Assembly: GCA_940337035.1 (NCBI GenBank)
Contig: OW679197.1
Coordinates: 54,023,903-54,087,902 of the forward strand
Source: Agriotes lineatus
Taxonomy: Eukaryota; Arthropoda; Insecta; Coleoptera; Elateridae
Direction: 5' to 3'
DNA: 64,000 nucleotides
Below are positions 47,560 to 59,634 of this stretch, piece by piece; position 1 is the first letter of the stretch, and every line of letters starts with the position of its first letter. Position numbers and translations under genes: made by a program. The notes beneath the pieces were generated by a model, which saw nothing but the letters and a program-made list of their open reading frames with translations, was not told the origin of the DNA and did no database searches.

Positions 47560-48302
47560 CGGAGTGTATTGCGATGGTTACAAAATCCGTTGCATTTTCT
47601 TCAAACTTTTGTTCAAGTTACTCTATTTCTTCTGAGTTCCAAATCAAATTTTATTTTCTGACCTGATGATTTCTTCATCACTTTCATCAGTGTCCTTCTT
47701 AAGCGAGTCAATAAAGGCATCACTTTTTGCGGTCAAAATTTTTTGACGTACCTAGATAACAATTTACCAAACTGCAGTAATTCCTTTCCTATGAGGGATA
47801 CTTTTACTCTAGGTAAGGTGGCCAGTTTTGTTAGTTGTTTTCTGCAGAGCGTCTTTCTTCATCAAATGTGGATCAACGCAACATGCAATCAATTCTTAAT
47901 TTTTTGAAAATATTTTTCTAGAGCTACCTTGATAGCATCTTTGATAACAGTAAAAACTAGGAACATATCGTTGCTGCACCGTTCACCGTACATTTTTGCC
48001 TTTCAGGCAACAGGTGTGTTTGTTGACAGTTGGTCTTTTATGGAAATATCCTTACCTATAGCTTCTAGTTTGAAATTCATAGATTCTATAAAGCTGTGAG
48101 CATCAATCACAACGCTTTCCATGGTAATTTTTCAACTTTTTCTTTATTTGCTCCGCCATAAACCAACTCGAACCCAAATCCAAATTTTTGTTTGCAAATG
48201 GTTGGATGTAGGAAACAATTCTTTAAAAATTTTCAAAACTACGTGTGCTGTTGAAAGGGTTTTGTACTCTAGTAATTTGTCGCTTAGAGATTCAGCTTCA
48301 GA
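47560..48302 (-). pseudogene. hAT-type transposase remnant (ZMYM1/DUF4371-like)
   Basis: On the minus strand, shifting frames give EAESLSDKLLEYKTLSTAHV, then LKIFKELFPTSNHLQTK, then NLDLGSSWFMAEQIKKKLKN, then ESVVIDAHSFIESMNFKLEA and KMYGERCSNDMFLVFTVIKD. The pattern LQTKxLDxxxAWxxxxxxxxxLxxxR recalls hAT-like transposases that have been domesticated as zinc-finger MYM-type proteins in animals. Several stops and frame changes show that it is dead. The family name rests on this motif from memory and should be treated as tentative. Confidence 0.4.
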
Positions 48303-48309
48303 ACTTGTT

Positions 48310-49275
48310 TTTTAATCAAATTTACCTTACATGATTTTCTTTAATACAAACAATGAAGTGACTAGACTGGTTGTCTTTTGACAATAGAAATCAATCAAAT
48401 CATGGCGGCGGTATTGACGACCGTTCAAATCATCATGGTGGAACAGCTCCCATCGCTAAAGTTACTGTTTTAACAAAGAACAAAAGAATGAGAAAACCAA
48501 ATGAGACGGTGCAACCCTTTTATCGATACTTCGGCACACTGTTTGCATGGAGCGGTTTTTGCCATGCGCTCTTTGGGACGTCCGCTCCTTAAGACACATT
48601 CAGTAATCGTAGAAACGATGCCTCCGCTGTGGTATGGCCGTTTTCATAGTATGTTATACAGCTCGTCCAAGCTTAAAAGGCACTTTTAGAGGACAATGGT
48701 GCTACTGTTTATACTTTGTAATGCCAAAGTACATTCAGAGAAAAATCTCTATTACATTTACATTAGCAGGATTGTCACGCAACATAAGAAGGGTGAATAA
48801 TTGGGAGAAAGTTGATGTTATTAATGTCAATGGTTAACATTGTTTTTGTACATTAGCAATGACTTCTGGAATCTGTTTACTAATTATGTTTCTATTTAAA
48901 AACGAGATCATTGACAGAAACGAATTATGCAATGACAGTATAAAACTTTTTTCTTCGATGTACAAAGGCAATTTCTATGGATATTTTCAAATTTCTGTTA
49001 TTAGTTCAAAATTTACCGAGTGCCTTCTAAGCTTGGGCAAGCTTTATATTACATGATCGCGCCATATGTGCGACGACTTCTCTAAAGTGAATTCGCAAAG
49101 GAGATGGGAACTAATAACTGCGAATCCTAGACGAAACAAATCGGTTTAAAGTCGAGTTGGCGTTTATCAATACCGTTAGGGGAGAGTACGAATGGCTCAG
49201 ATAGTGCTGATAATGTGGCATTTCCGATTTAAAGGTGAGCAACGATAGAAATTCGCATATTTCTATTATTTAAAA
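48310..49275. other. Non-coding DNA
   Basis: Short frames (48371-48592, 48634-48837, 48859-49056) have no recognised domains. No repeat structure was seen. Confidence 0.3.
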
Positions 49276-49280
49276 AAAAA

Positions 49281-49355
49281 TGTCCGGACCGAGGTTCGAA
49301 CTTGCAACCTCAGGCTCGACAGTCGACGAGTGTTGTCACTTCACCAATATGACAG
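49281..49355 (-). repeat. tRNA-like sequence (tRNA pseudogene or SINE head)
   Basis: On the minus strand, TGGTGAAGTGACAACAC resembles a D-arm/box A, and GAGGTTGCAAGTTCGAACCTC forms a clean T-arm with box B GTTCGAACC. Between them, CTCG/CGAG can pair around an 8-base loop, not the required 7. The acceptor stem pairs only partly. It is therefore not a functional tRNA gene, but either a decayed one or the head of a tRNA-derived SINE. Confidence 0.45.
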
Positions 49356-49511
49356 AGTGGGTAGGTGATCCATTAACATTTATTGCTGGTAACGCGAATA
49401 CAAATCAACAAATACGCCTAAAAGCTGTCAGTGCTTTAAATTAATAATCCACACAAACTGGCGCAAAAATAATTATGTATTGTTTGAGGCTTTCGCGGTT
49501 ACTCGAATTAT

Positions 49512-49970
49512 TCTCCTTAGCATAGAATTTCGGCTTAGACCGCGTAGTGTTTGTATATGAACACCCAGCATTTTCTGGCTTAATGTGCCTTGCACCTTGT
49601 GAAGTCGAGCAAAAACCTGCGCGATGGCCATGCTCTTTGGTGGCTCGTGTTGTTTGAGTATCTTGAGAACGAGGATACTTAGGCAGATTTGGCCGTTTTG
49701 CTGTTTGTGCATCCATATTCACTAACGTTTCGCAAGACCTTGCAGCTTGCATCATCAGAGTGAATATGGATGCACAAACAGCAAAACGGCCAAATCTGCC
49801 TAAGTATCCTCGTTCTCAAGATACTCAAACAACACGAGCCACCAAAGAGCATGGCCATCGCGCAGGTTTTTGATCGACTTCACAAGGTGCAAGGCACATT
49901 AAGCCAGAAAATGCTGGGTGTTCATATACAAACACTACGCGGTCTAAGCCGAAATTCTATGCTAAGGAGA
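49512..49970. repeat. Near-perfect 459-bp palindrome, 212-bp arms
   Basis: Bases 49512-49723 are the reverse complement of 49759-49970, with only one mismatch noticed (in GTCGAGCAAA against GTCGATCAAA). A 35-base loop separates them. Beyond the arms, a few more bases align with a small indel and then similarity stops. The arms have no terminal duplication that I can see. Each arm is open in more than one frame (for example MHKQQNGQICLSILVLKILK from each side) without a recognised domain. Near-identity implies recent formation or gene conversion. A read-through transcript would fold into long double-stranded RNA. Confidence 0.92.
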
Positions 49971-49974
49971 GCAA

Positions 49975-52900
49975 AAATAATTCTGATAGGTTATGTCGTT
50001 CTCAAGTTACGGTATTTACAGCTATCCGGAGTGTCACACTCATCCTTTATTCATTTTCCGACGTTCCTTTAACGCGGTTACTGTCTTCATGAAAGTTTTC
50101 TAGTTCCATGAGACCTTTCATATAATTTTGGGTTGGATTGCAATTGATCCCGTCACGATAAAAATTGTAAATTAAAAAAATGGTAGGGTGTGCCGAACTA
50201 AGAATGAAAAATCACAAGAAACAAGGCCGAGAATATGTAATAGAAAAAGGAAATGTACATACTGCTAGATAGAGTGTGTAAAAATCTAGAAGAATGCAGA
50301 TGCAGAAACAGACCGAAACAATATAATTAATTACGTTGGGAAATGGGGAATTACAACCGCCGCGTGTCCTACATTGCTCCACTTATAGAATAATATCAGA
50401 CTTGGCTGACGTCTAGATAAAGGAAAGAACCTCCAATAAACAAATTCATATCTACTATTTAGGAATATATTGAAAAAAACACATACTTAGTTTTATCAAA
50501 GAAACAAGAAAATGGCCCTGGTGTAGTGATAATGGATAACCGTAGAATTAACCCTAAAAAAATAAGTGGAATGAAGATATTAAGAAAAATTTAAGGAAGC
50601 ACGTTAACAGATTTTTCAGCCTACGAGGATCATTATACACGAAGGCGTTCTTCAAAAAATATCTGCCTGATCATTTAACCCTCGTGAGGAAACTGAATCA
50701 TCAAGCAGTATCACGAACTGCATATAAAATGGACAGAACTGTGTAGCGATCGTTCCGAACTGCACCTGCGAGTGAAGTTCCGTGTAAAGTACATTGCAAA
50801 CTTTTAGAAAAGGTAATTGGCGATTGAATTTCAATGCGTGACTCATTAGGTGTTAATTTTGTTAACTTTATTTTATGCCTATTTTGAATTACTGTTAATT
50901 TGAATTACTATAATTATTGGATTACCTTTTTAGTAAAGCTTCCTTTTTAAATTTTATTAACATAATTTTTGTAGGAACTAGCAACTTAACTGCATCAACA
51001 AAAGGTACTGTACATGTACAGTTTGGTGCAATGTTTTGTATACTCTATAATAATGGTGAGGCACTAATACCCCATGAAGGAGCTTGGCCTGCAAGGCGGA
51101 AGGTTAGAGCTTCCGTATCCTCGCTCTCACACCCGTATACTCTATAGAAATTACTAAATGGGATATGGTGAATGTATATTTCAAATTTGGAAACAAAAGC
51201 TGAATCCTTGGATTTTGCAGAAATGTTTAAAACTTCAATTGGTTTTTCTATGTAGTGTATTATGTACCTACATGCTTTTTCTCCGGGTTATATGTATGCA
51301 ACCATGCAAAATTTCTACATTCTTATATCAAATTTTACAGTTTTATCAACATTTTGGGAAATTATAAAAGAGAGAACAAATTCAATTAATCTTTTATTGG
51401 GTATTTCAAAATTGTAAACGAAAAATTAACCAACAACCCTCAACAAATTTAAGATTTTTAAAAAATGCAAATGTGTTAACTAACGTAAACAAAGTCAAGC
51501 TGCATTAATTTTGAGATTTTTTTCAAATACATCATTGAATTCTATCAAATCTTTTGTAACAACTGATTCTTAAAACATTATCAGATGAGAAAATGCAAAT
51601 TCAAAATTGCAATTCAAATTTATATACTGATAAAAGTATTTTTCAAGGGTATGGTTAGGGGATCTATTTAAATACCAGTTACAATTATTTGGAATTATTC
51701 TGATAAGATTTAATATATTTCTAAATAGAAAATTTAAATTGTTTTAAGAACTGAAGTAATATCCTAAATATCACAACAATCTATGTATGTAATCTATACA
51801 TTATATAAAATCAAGGCAAATAGCAATCCAAAACCGAAACCTCTTAAAACGCTATCAAGCAGTTTTCTGATTTAAAAGAATAGTAATTTGTTTCTGTTTT
51901 GTTGTACTTTTACCAAATTATTTAAAAATGTACAGAAGTTGCAATTTACCAACCTTCGTTAATGTATTAAAAATGAATTTGGCTGATTTTCAAGTCTGGC
52001 ATAACATTTTCAAAACATGAAAAATGTACAAGGGATAGAAATAAAGAAAAGTTTTTAAAATTTTCATATATTTATTATTATTGTGTATTATAAGCCACGC
52101 GAAACGTTACTATGAAGTTTTGCTACATAGCAGATCATTAATACATAATACGTACTACAATTTTGAACCTTGTCAGCATCTTTTACACTTTAATATTAAT
52201 CTGCAATTAGATAAATATGTTGAATTCGATATTAAATTCAAATTTTTTACATAAGCTTAGAAGATGTAACGCTTATATGAGTCATTCTTTATTACATTTG
52301 TTAGATGTTTTTAAGGAGTTCTGAGAATTACAAGCCATCCGCTCGGCGGCTCCACATATTATTGTTCATTGTTTATTTTTCTTACTCATGAAACGTGCTT
52401 TAATAGTAAATATAACAACTGGAGCAAAGATTTTGCTGATGTTACGCATTAAATTTGAGTACAAACAGCTGACACTAACATCCCAAGCCTGCCAGTGGCC
52501 GTCTGCCATTCTACCACCGTCTGCCAACAAGTACAACGCGGCAATGACCTTAACCCCATGAAATATTCATGTTAGAGAAAAATACAATCCGACTTTCCGT
52601 TGGTATCACGCTATTTAAATTTACTTGCAAATTTACAATTTCATAAAGAGCTAGAATCAAACAAAACTGTGCCATTTTCCTTATTTAACAATTGAGAAAA
52701 TAAGACAAAAAATCACCCCTCCCCCCCTCACAACCGCATCCCGAATTCGACCAGTAGAAAGTCTCCAAACAGTGAATTTTATACAAATATCGAATTTAAG
52801 GTTTTCAGGTAGTTATAACGTTTTCCCCATTTTGATTCATCCACATACCGCCAAAAACAAAATTCAACATTTTCCCCCCTGTTTATGCGAGCATCCAATT

Positions 52901-55285
52901 TGCTACGAACGCATCTTATATTTACACCCCTGTAACTTCGCCCCCGTGCATCGACGAGCCTAAAAAACAGCCAGTACGATTAGCATTGGTTTATCCTCTT
53001 TTTAACTAGCTACAAATCACATTTGGATCTTTCATGAAGTATCCGATGTAACAGCACAGAAAGCTGTCGTGTTCAAAAAAATCGTTTTAACCCCCGCATT
53101 TTCGCCCCCTCGAATCTTACGTTTTCACAATCTTTCCAGAAAAATCGTCCTTGACGAGAAATGCGAAAAACTGTACACTTTCCAAGCGTCACACAAATCG
53201 CTACTGGAGCCCCGTATTACCGTCACACTGTTAAAACAAGAATCTACAACGTCGAATCGATGCATTTAACACTTTCTTGGCATTATTTATGATAGTAGAA
53301 TAATTATTTGACAGTTCCAACTCTAAATAAATGTAAAGTACTATCTATTTTTAATTACCTACGTTTTATATATTTGACGAGCCTGAAAAGTAAATATTTT
53401 CCTGCGTAATCCCAAAGTACCTACTTCAAAGATAAATAAAATTATGAAATCGTTCAACTTTTCAATCACCACCAATATTGGCAATATCGCTAAATGGGTG
53501 AAAAGTGAATTAATCTACGATAACAACGTTAGATTTTTTTGCCAGAGAATTAAAAACATTTTTCGCTTACAGTTATTGCGTTTAACAAATAATGCTGAAC
53601 GTACAGAGACTTACAATTTATTAGTATTGGTTGCACGATTTATAAATGGTTTGCAGTTCCCAACAACAATAATTTAAAGCGGCGAGTTGTTGCATTTCTG
53701 TTATATTACTCATCGTCCGACCGCAAAATATTTGTATATAATTATTTTATTGGCATCTTGCAGCAGTAGTTTATACACAAAAAGTACGTAATCGGGGACA
53801 AAATACAATATAGTTTTTACATTTCTAAATTAAATAATTTCTAGAAAGCTCGTGTGCTTCATTTATGTCTGTTTAGAATAAATAACAATTTGAAGAATAG
53901 TAATGTATTGCAGTGACGTCTGCAAATTGCGTAAATGCATTTGGTTGCTTCCCTGTAATTTAGTTTATGATTTCCCTTAGAGAAAAAAACACACTAGTGA
54001 GTTATTAAGTCATTATTTTTCTTATTTGGTTGACTACGAGTAACAATTTTTGGCTTTTGTAAAACGATTACTCTTTTTATATACATCGTAGCGTGGCCAG
54101 CCCTAAAACTAACGAATCTTTTCTTTCAATTTGTCTTACGAACATGACTAATTTGAAAGATTCTGGATAACATTCCTTGCCCTGTGAGTAACTGAACTTC
54201 AGTTAATTGATAATCTATTGCTACAAACCTACAAATAGCCTTTGCTTACAGTTTCTTCTGAATAAACACTAAATCGTGGAAAAAGACTCGTTATCTAAAA
54301 TAAATTGTGCTATAAAGTCAGTGGGCCGCTTTCAAAGCAGGTGAATTATCATTATCAAGAATACCCACACATGCTTTGTTTGCCTAATTAAGTAAACATA
54401 CTGGCAGGGAGATAGCGATATTCTTATCAGTCAGGATATTTCAGCTAAAAGTTCACTGTTCACACTCATGTACCTGATAACGCCTTACAAATTGACGATA
54501 ACTCACATTCTCTCAATTTATTTTGATGATTTGCTGTATTGTTTTTAATGTTTCTTACTGCAATTTGCATTATTTTTGTACTTTTAAAAGTGAGATAAAA
54601 TATGACGTTGTGTCATCGTTGCAATCAGCTGTTTGAAAAAGTTGCTTAACTTAACAATTTCAGTTATCTAATTTGAGCCAGTAAAAATTAAGATGACGAC
54701 CTTTATACAGCAATTAATTAATTAGCGAGATTAGAATTTGCATTAAAGTGGGTGAAGGCAACATTATTTTATTTCTTTATTAAGAGATATTGATACTACT
54801 TATCATATTTTCATTTGGATATTCCGAATGCGGCTACGTCATGCCTGAATCATACTTGTAGGGCTCAACGATTAAAATTGCCCTACAATATTCCAGGTAT
54901 TATTGTGCTATAAATGAAATTAGAGGGCTGTGGTTTGTACCTGGAACTCCATACAATTTCTGCCGGAAAAGGAAGCCGTGAATGGAATTCTTTTATAACC
55001 ACTGCCGATGCATTCCGATGCCATTATGTATTATTTATTTTAAAAGCAAATATTTTAATGGTACGCGCCCGTTACGCAAGGCTCATGATGCAATCAGTTT
55101 TTATACATTTGCAGTGTTTAGTTTTTAATATCATTAATCGTAATTTGACTGCATATTGAAAAACTACATAATTTTAATACATAATAAGTGCAAAATATAG
55201 TTTTTGGATATATTTTGTACCAGAAACTTCAGCAAGTTTTCAACCAGAACGAACTAGTAAATTCATTAATAGGTTTGTCAGCCCA
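49975..55285. other. Long AT-rich non-coding stretch
   Basis: No supported gene, RNA gene or element was found. A perfect palindrome TACTGTACATGTACAGT is at about 51005. A C-rich tract lies near 52720, and small frames (53444-53677, 54914-55159) lack recognisable content. The part 50980-51140 (AGCTTGGCCTGCAAGGCGG) is locally GC-rich and may be a short repeat of unknown type. Confidence 0.3.
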
Positions 55286-55289
55286 ACAG

Positions 55290-56968
55290 TACGGGTAAGC
55301 CATGGAGCTGTTGATGTAAAAGGGAAAATACTACACTCTAATACCGCTTTCTCTTACTACAGAAATAATGGAATACAAATATTCAGAAATTTGGCATAGA
55401 CTGGAGTTCATCGACTCCTCCAAAATAACATTTAAAGAAATACTTGTTCAAAGATGCAACTAATACTACACGCTAATACCGCTTTTCATTGCTACAGCAA
55501 CAGAGAAACAGGAAATGCTTTTTACAATGATAATAAAAATCAATCTTTGTTTAAATATGTAGCTAAACCGTTGGGCTGTTGAATTAAAGGGAAAATATAT
55601 CGAGAGATCCAAAAAAAACTGTTCCTCAGCGGGCTGTGGAAATTCAACGTATGGATAATATGTTGGTGACACTGTACGTCAATGTCAAATTCGAGGTTAG
55701 TAGGTTAGGATTTGCGTCATTTTGTGTCAAAACTGACGTAAAACCTAACCTGATGACCTCAAATTTGACATTGACGTACAGTGTCACCAACATATTATTC
55801 ATACGTTGAATTTCCACAGCCCGCTAAGGAACAGTTTTTTTTTAATCTCTCGATACTATAATCTGATACAGATCCCTCTTAAAACAGAAATAGAGATACA
55901 AAAGATTGATACAGACTCATCCAAAGGAACTTTTAAAGAAATATGACAATGAAAATCGAGCTTTACTTGCTCAAAGATGCGACTAAACCGATAAGGTGTC
56001 GGATTAAAGAGAGAAACACTATTATCTAATACCGAACTATCTTACGAGAGATATTGAGAAACAGAAGTTTGATATAGATTACTCTAAAAGAACTTCTAAA
56101 GAAATGCTTTTGCACAATGACATATAGATCTTTGTTTGCTTACTCACAGATGCGGTTAAGCCGTTGGGCTGTTGCTTTAAAAAGAAGAAATACTATAATC
56201 TAATACCGATCCCTTTTACAACAGAAATAGAGAAACAGAATATTGCTATAGACTACTTCAAAATAACTTATAAAGATATACTTTCTTGCACAATGGCAAT
56301 AAAAATAGATCTTTGCTTGCTCACAGATGCGGTTAAGCCGTTGGGCTGTTGCTTTAAAAAGAGAAAATACTATAATCTACTGCCGATCCCTCTTGCAACA
56401 GAAATAGAGAAACAGAAGTTTGATATAGGATACTCTAAATGAACTTCTAAAGGAGTGCTTTTGCAGAATGACAAAAATAGATCTTTGCTTGCTCACAGAA
56501 TTCACAGATGCGGTTAAGCCGTTGGGCTGTTGCTTTAAAAAGAGAAAATACTATAATCTAATGCCGATCCTTCTTGCAACAGAAATAGAGAAACATAAGT
56601 TTGATATAGACTAAAATAACTTATAAAGATATACTTTTTTGCACAAGGGCAATAAAAATAGATCTTTGCTTGCTCACAGATGCGGTTAAGCCGTTGGGCT
56701 GTTGCTTTAAAAAGAAAAAATACTATAATCTAATGCCGATCCCTCTTACAACAGAAATAGAGAAACAGAAGATTGATATAAACTACTCCAAAATAACTTA
56801 CAAAGATATACTTGTTTGCACAACGGCAATAAAAACAGATCTTTGCTTTCCCCTAGATGGGGTTAAGCCGTTGGGCTGTTGCTTTAAAAAGAAAAAATAC
56901 TATAATCTAATGCCGTTCCCTCTTACAACAGAAATAGAGGAACAGAAGATTGATATATATATTATTAT
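55290..56968 (+). repeat. Satellite F, left part: ~178 bp tandem repeat
   Basis: The unit carries GCGGTTAAGCCGTTGGGCTG, then TTGCTTTAAAAAGA, then ACTATAATCTAATGCCGATC, then ACAGAAATAGAGAAACAGAA and CAATAAAAATAGATCTTTGC. TTGGGCTGTTGCTTT starts at about 56162, 56340, 56521, 56694 and 56871, a period of 172-181 bp. Units toward 55290 are more diverged. Plus-strand frames through the array (56164-56442 and 56670-57029) stay open across two units each but break between others. I read them as by-products. The array holds a palindromic MITE and continues at 58306. Confidence 0.9.
55596..55854. mobile_element. ~260-bp palindromic MITE with TA target site
   Basis: Two arms of about 120 bp mirror each other from TATCGAGAGATC to ATCTCTCGATA. 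They pass through CTGTTCCTCAGCGGGCTGTG, GTTGGTGACACTGTACGTCA and the core GGTTAGGATTTGCGTCA. Compared with empty satellite F units (AAAATACTATAATCT), the insertion duplicated TA, which fits Tc1/mariner-type transposition. The inner core is shared with copies near 1.5, 22.2 and 22.5 kb, and this is the most complete member. Confidence 0.85.
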
Positions 56969-56969
56969 G

Positions 56970-58304
56970 CAATGGATACGTGTGTATGCTTATTTAATTC
57001 AAGTATTGAAACTTTTAACTTTATTATAACTTTAAATTGAATTATATTTCAAAATACCTGAGTACTCCTTTTTATCAGGGTGTGGTTCGCCAAAATCTAG
57101 TTAGTTGTTTGTTGCTGCAATTACTAAATGTCACTTGCTGTCAACTATTATTTTCAAGCAGTGTTTAATGACACCCCTCAATCAATAAGGCATAAATAAA
57201 ATCCTTTACAATAGTTCTGACTGTATGATATTTAGATTAAAATTTGCATATTATTTAAAATACTTCTGTCATTAAATTTTAAATTAAATGTCAAACTGAC
57301 AGCATCATCCCTATAATCTGGGTAGGTACTTTACTTTTATAATGTCTCTTTCTTAATATTAATTAATCACCTTTTATTTATTTAGATACCTTCAACTTAA
57401 CCACTTACTTTGCACTGACACTTCCAAACTCCAACAAAAATGCGACACCTTTTGCAGCCCTATAGACAGCTCCGACCTCCAACTATTGACAGCATCTCCA
57501 GCACGCCTAAGTATTTATTGTATCTCCACCATCTAACAATGTATCCATATCTAATTGACAAATTGTAGCCTCCACCAGTGATCCCGTTCCAAGTTCATAC
57601 AATCCGCAACAGACCAAAACTCCTGTATGGCCTCGGACCATCGCCCCTCTCAGCTCACACAATGGTACCTTCCCTGCAATGTACTGGACCTCCGCTACAC
57701 ATCCAATTGGTTCTGCTTTATTCAATCCCAGTTTTTAATTGTATTTGATATTCCAAAAATCTTGCCTTGGACTATATTTATTTTATTTGTAATGTACAAC
57801 CAACATACCCCTTTATATTTTATTAAAATTCTTCGTTATTTTAATGGGTTTTATTATGTATTTACACAATTACAAAATTTTTATATCCATTTTATATCAA
57901 ATTTTTGGTAGTTGTTTTAAGTTGTCATTCTAATAATTATCCCAATTTTTTATTTCTATCCTAGACTACCATTATTCCTGCCTGCTACATGTTATCAATC
58001 AATTTGAATGGTGCTCACTTTATAAATTATTACAAATAGAATTTTATTCTGTCATATGCAACATTCAACTTTGTATTTATTGTTAATTTTTGTTACCATC
58101 ATCAAGTCGTACTCATTTTGAAATAACTTTCTTTTAAAATGTACTTTGAATCTTTGAGTTTCAATTATTATTCAATTAAATAAGCAATCATTAATCATAA
58201 TTTTCCACATCTTATCGTTTCAGTATAATTACTGTATTGAACTTTTCATTTTTGATTCATGCAAATAAATATCTGTATTTAATTAATACATGGCCTCTAT
58301 ATAC
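56970..58304. other. 1.3 kb insertion of unknown type in satellite F
   Basis: Satellite F stops at about 56968 and resumes at about 58306. The intervening DNA differs in character: AT-rich flanks around a more balanced core (57390-57730). On the minus strand the core is open for 72 codons (57725-57507, with LRGAMVRGHTGVLVCCGLYE). No domain is recognised. AATAAA lies near the right end (58264). I found no terminal inverted repeats, so a retroposed sequence or a LINE 3' end is possible but unproven. Confidence 0.4.
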
Positions 58305-58305
58305 C

Positions 58306-59630
58306 ATAGCAATATAGACTAGTCTAAAATAACTTTCAAAGATATACTTTTTTGGCAATAAAAATAGATCTTTGTTCAAAGATACGGCTAAACCGATGAG
58401 CTGTTGGTTTAAAGGGGAGCAAATACATGCTAATACCGCTTTCCATTACTACAGCAACAGAGAAATCGGAGATATTCAATATTCAGAAATGCCGTATAGA
58501 CTGAAGGTCATAGACATAGTCATTGGGCAGTTGCTTTAAAAGCAAACATACTATACTCTAATATCGATTCCATTTACAACAGAAATATAGAAACAGAAGT
58601 TAGACAATATTAAAAAAATTGATATAGACTAGACATCATCCACCAAAAGAACTTTTAAAGAAATAATCTTGCACTAGCGTTTTGCTGGCTCGAAGATGCT
58701 TTCGATTACTACAGCAACAGAGAAACAGGAGATATTTAATATCCAGACAGTTGGTATAGTCTGGAGATCATAGACATACTACTCAAAGAAATACCTGTCA
58801 CAAACAGATTTGGATAAGCCGCTTCTAAAAAAAATCTCAAAGAAATACTTCGATACCACAATGTCAATAAAAATAGATTTTTGCTTGGTCAGAGATGCAG
58901 TGAAACCATTGAGCTGTTGTTTCAAGAAAAAAACACTATACTCTAATACCAATCCTTCTTACAACAGAAATTCTCTTCTAAACAATTCTCTACTTCGATA
59001 CCTCAATGACAATAAAAGTAAATCTCGGCTTGTTCAAAGATGTTACGTGAAAGAGAAAAAATATAATACGTTAATACTGCTTTCTTTTACAATAGAATTA
59101 GAGAAACTGACGTTATTCATTATTCAGAAATTTGATATAGAGTAGATAATCTTTGCTGGATCGAAGATGCGGTTAAACCGATGAGCTGGTGGTTTAAAGG
59201 AAAACAAATACTACAAGCTAATCCGTTTTTCATTACTACAGCAACAGAATAAACAGGAGATATTCAACATACAGAAATTTGGTATAGTCGTCTGGAGATC
59301 ATAGACATAGCCTCCTCAGAGAAATACTTTTGCACAATGATAATAAAAATAGGTTTTTGCTTGCTCAAAGATGCGGCTAATTCGTTGGGCTGTTGCTTTA
59401 AAGGAAAAGAATATTATACTCTACTACCAATCCCTCTTGCAACCGAAATAGAGAAACAGAAGTTATTAAATATTCAGAAGTGCAGCTAAACTGTTGGGCT
59501 GTTGGGCTTTAAAGGAAAAAAATATTACAGGCTACTACCGCTTTTTCTTACTACGGAAATAAAGAAATAGAAGTTATTCTTTTTTTTTTAATTTTGTATA
59601 GACAGAATGAAATACTTCTGCACAATGACA
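58306..59630 (+). repeat. Satellite F, right part (diverged units)
   Basis: Diverged units continue: AAAGATACGGCTAAACCGAT near 58378, CATTGGGCAGTTGCTTTAAA near 58519, GATGCAGTGAAACCATTGAG near 58893 and TTCGTTGGGCTGTTGCTTTA near 59381. Unit length varies more than in the left part because of deletions. The array fades after about 59600. Confidence 0.85.
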
Positions 59631-59634
59631 ATAC

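Noticed and set aside
49281..49355. Functional tRNA gene
   Set aside because: The anticodon loop would have eight bases, and the acceptor stem pairs poorly.
50980..51140. Short GC-rich segment as a SINE or gene
   Set aside because: No promoter boxes, frame or duplications could be recognised.
56164..57029. Open frames of 92 and 119 codons in satellite F
   Set aside because: The peptide (VKPLGCCFKKKKYYNL...) repeats with the DNA unit, and the frame breaks between other units. There is no start context or domain.
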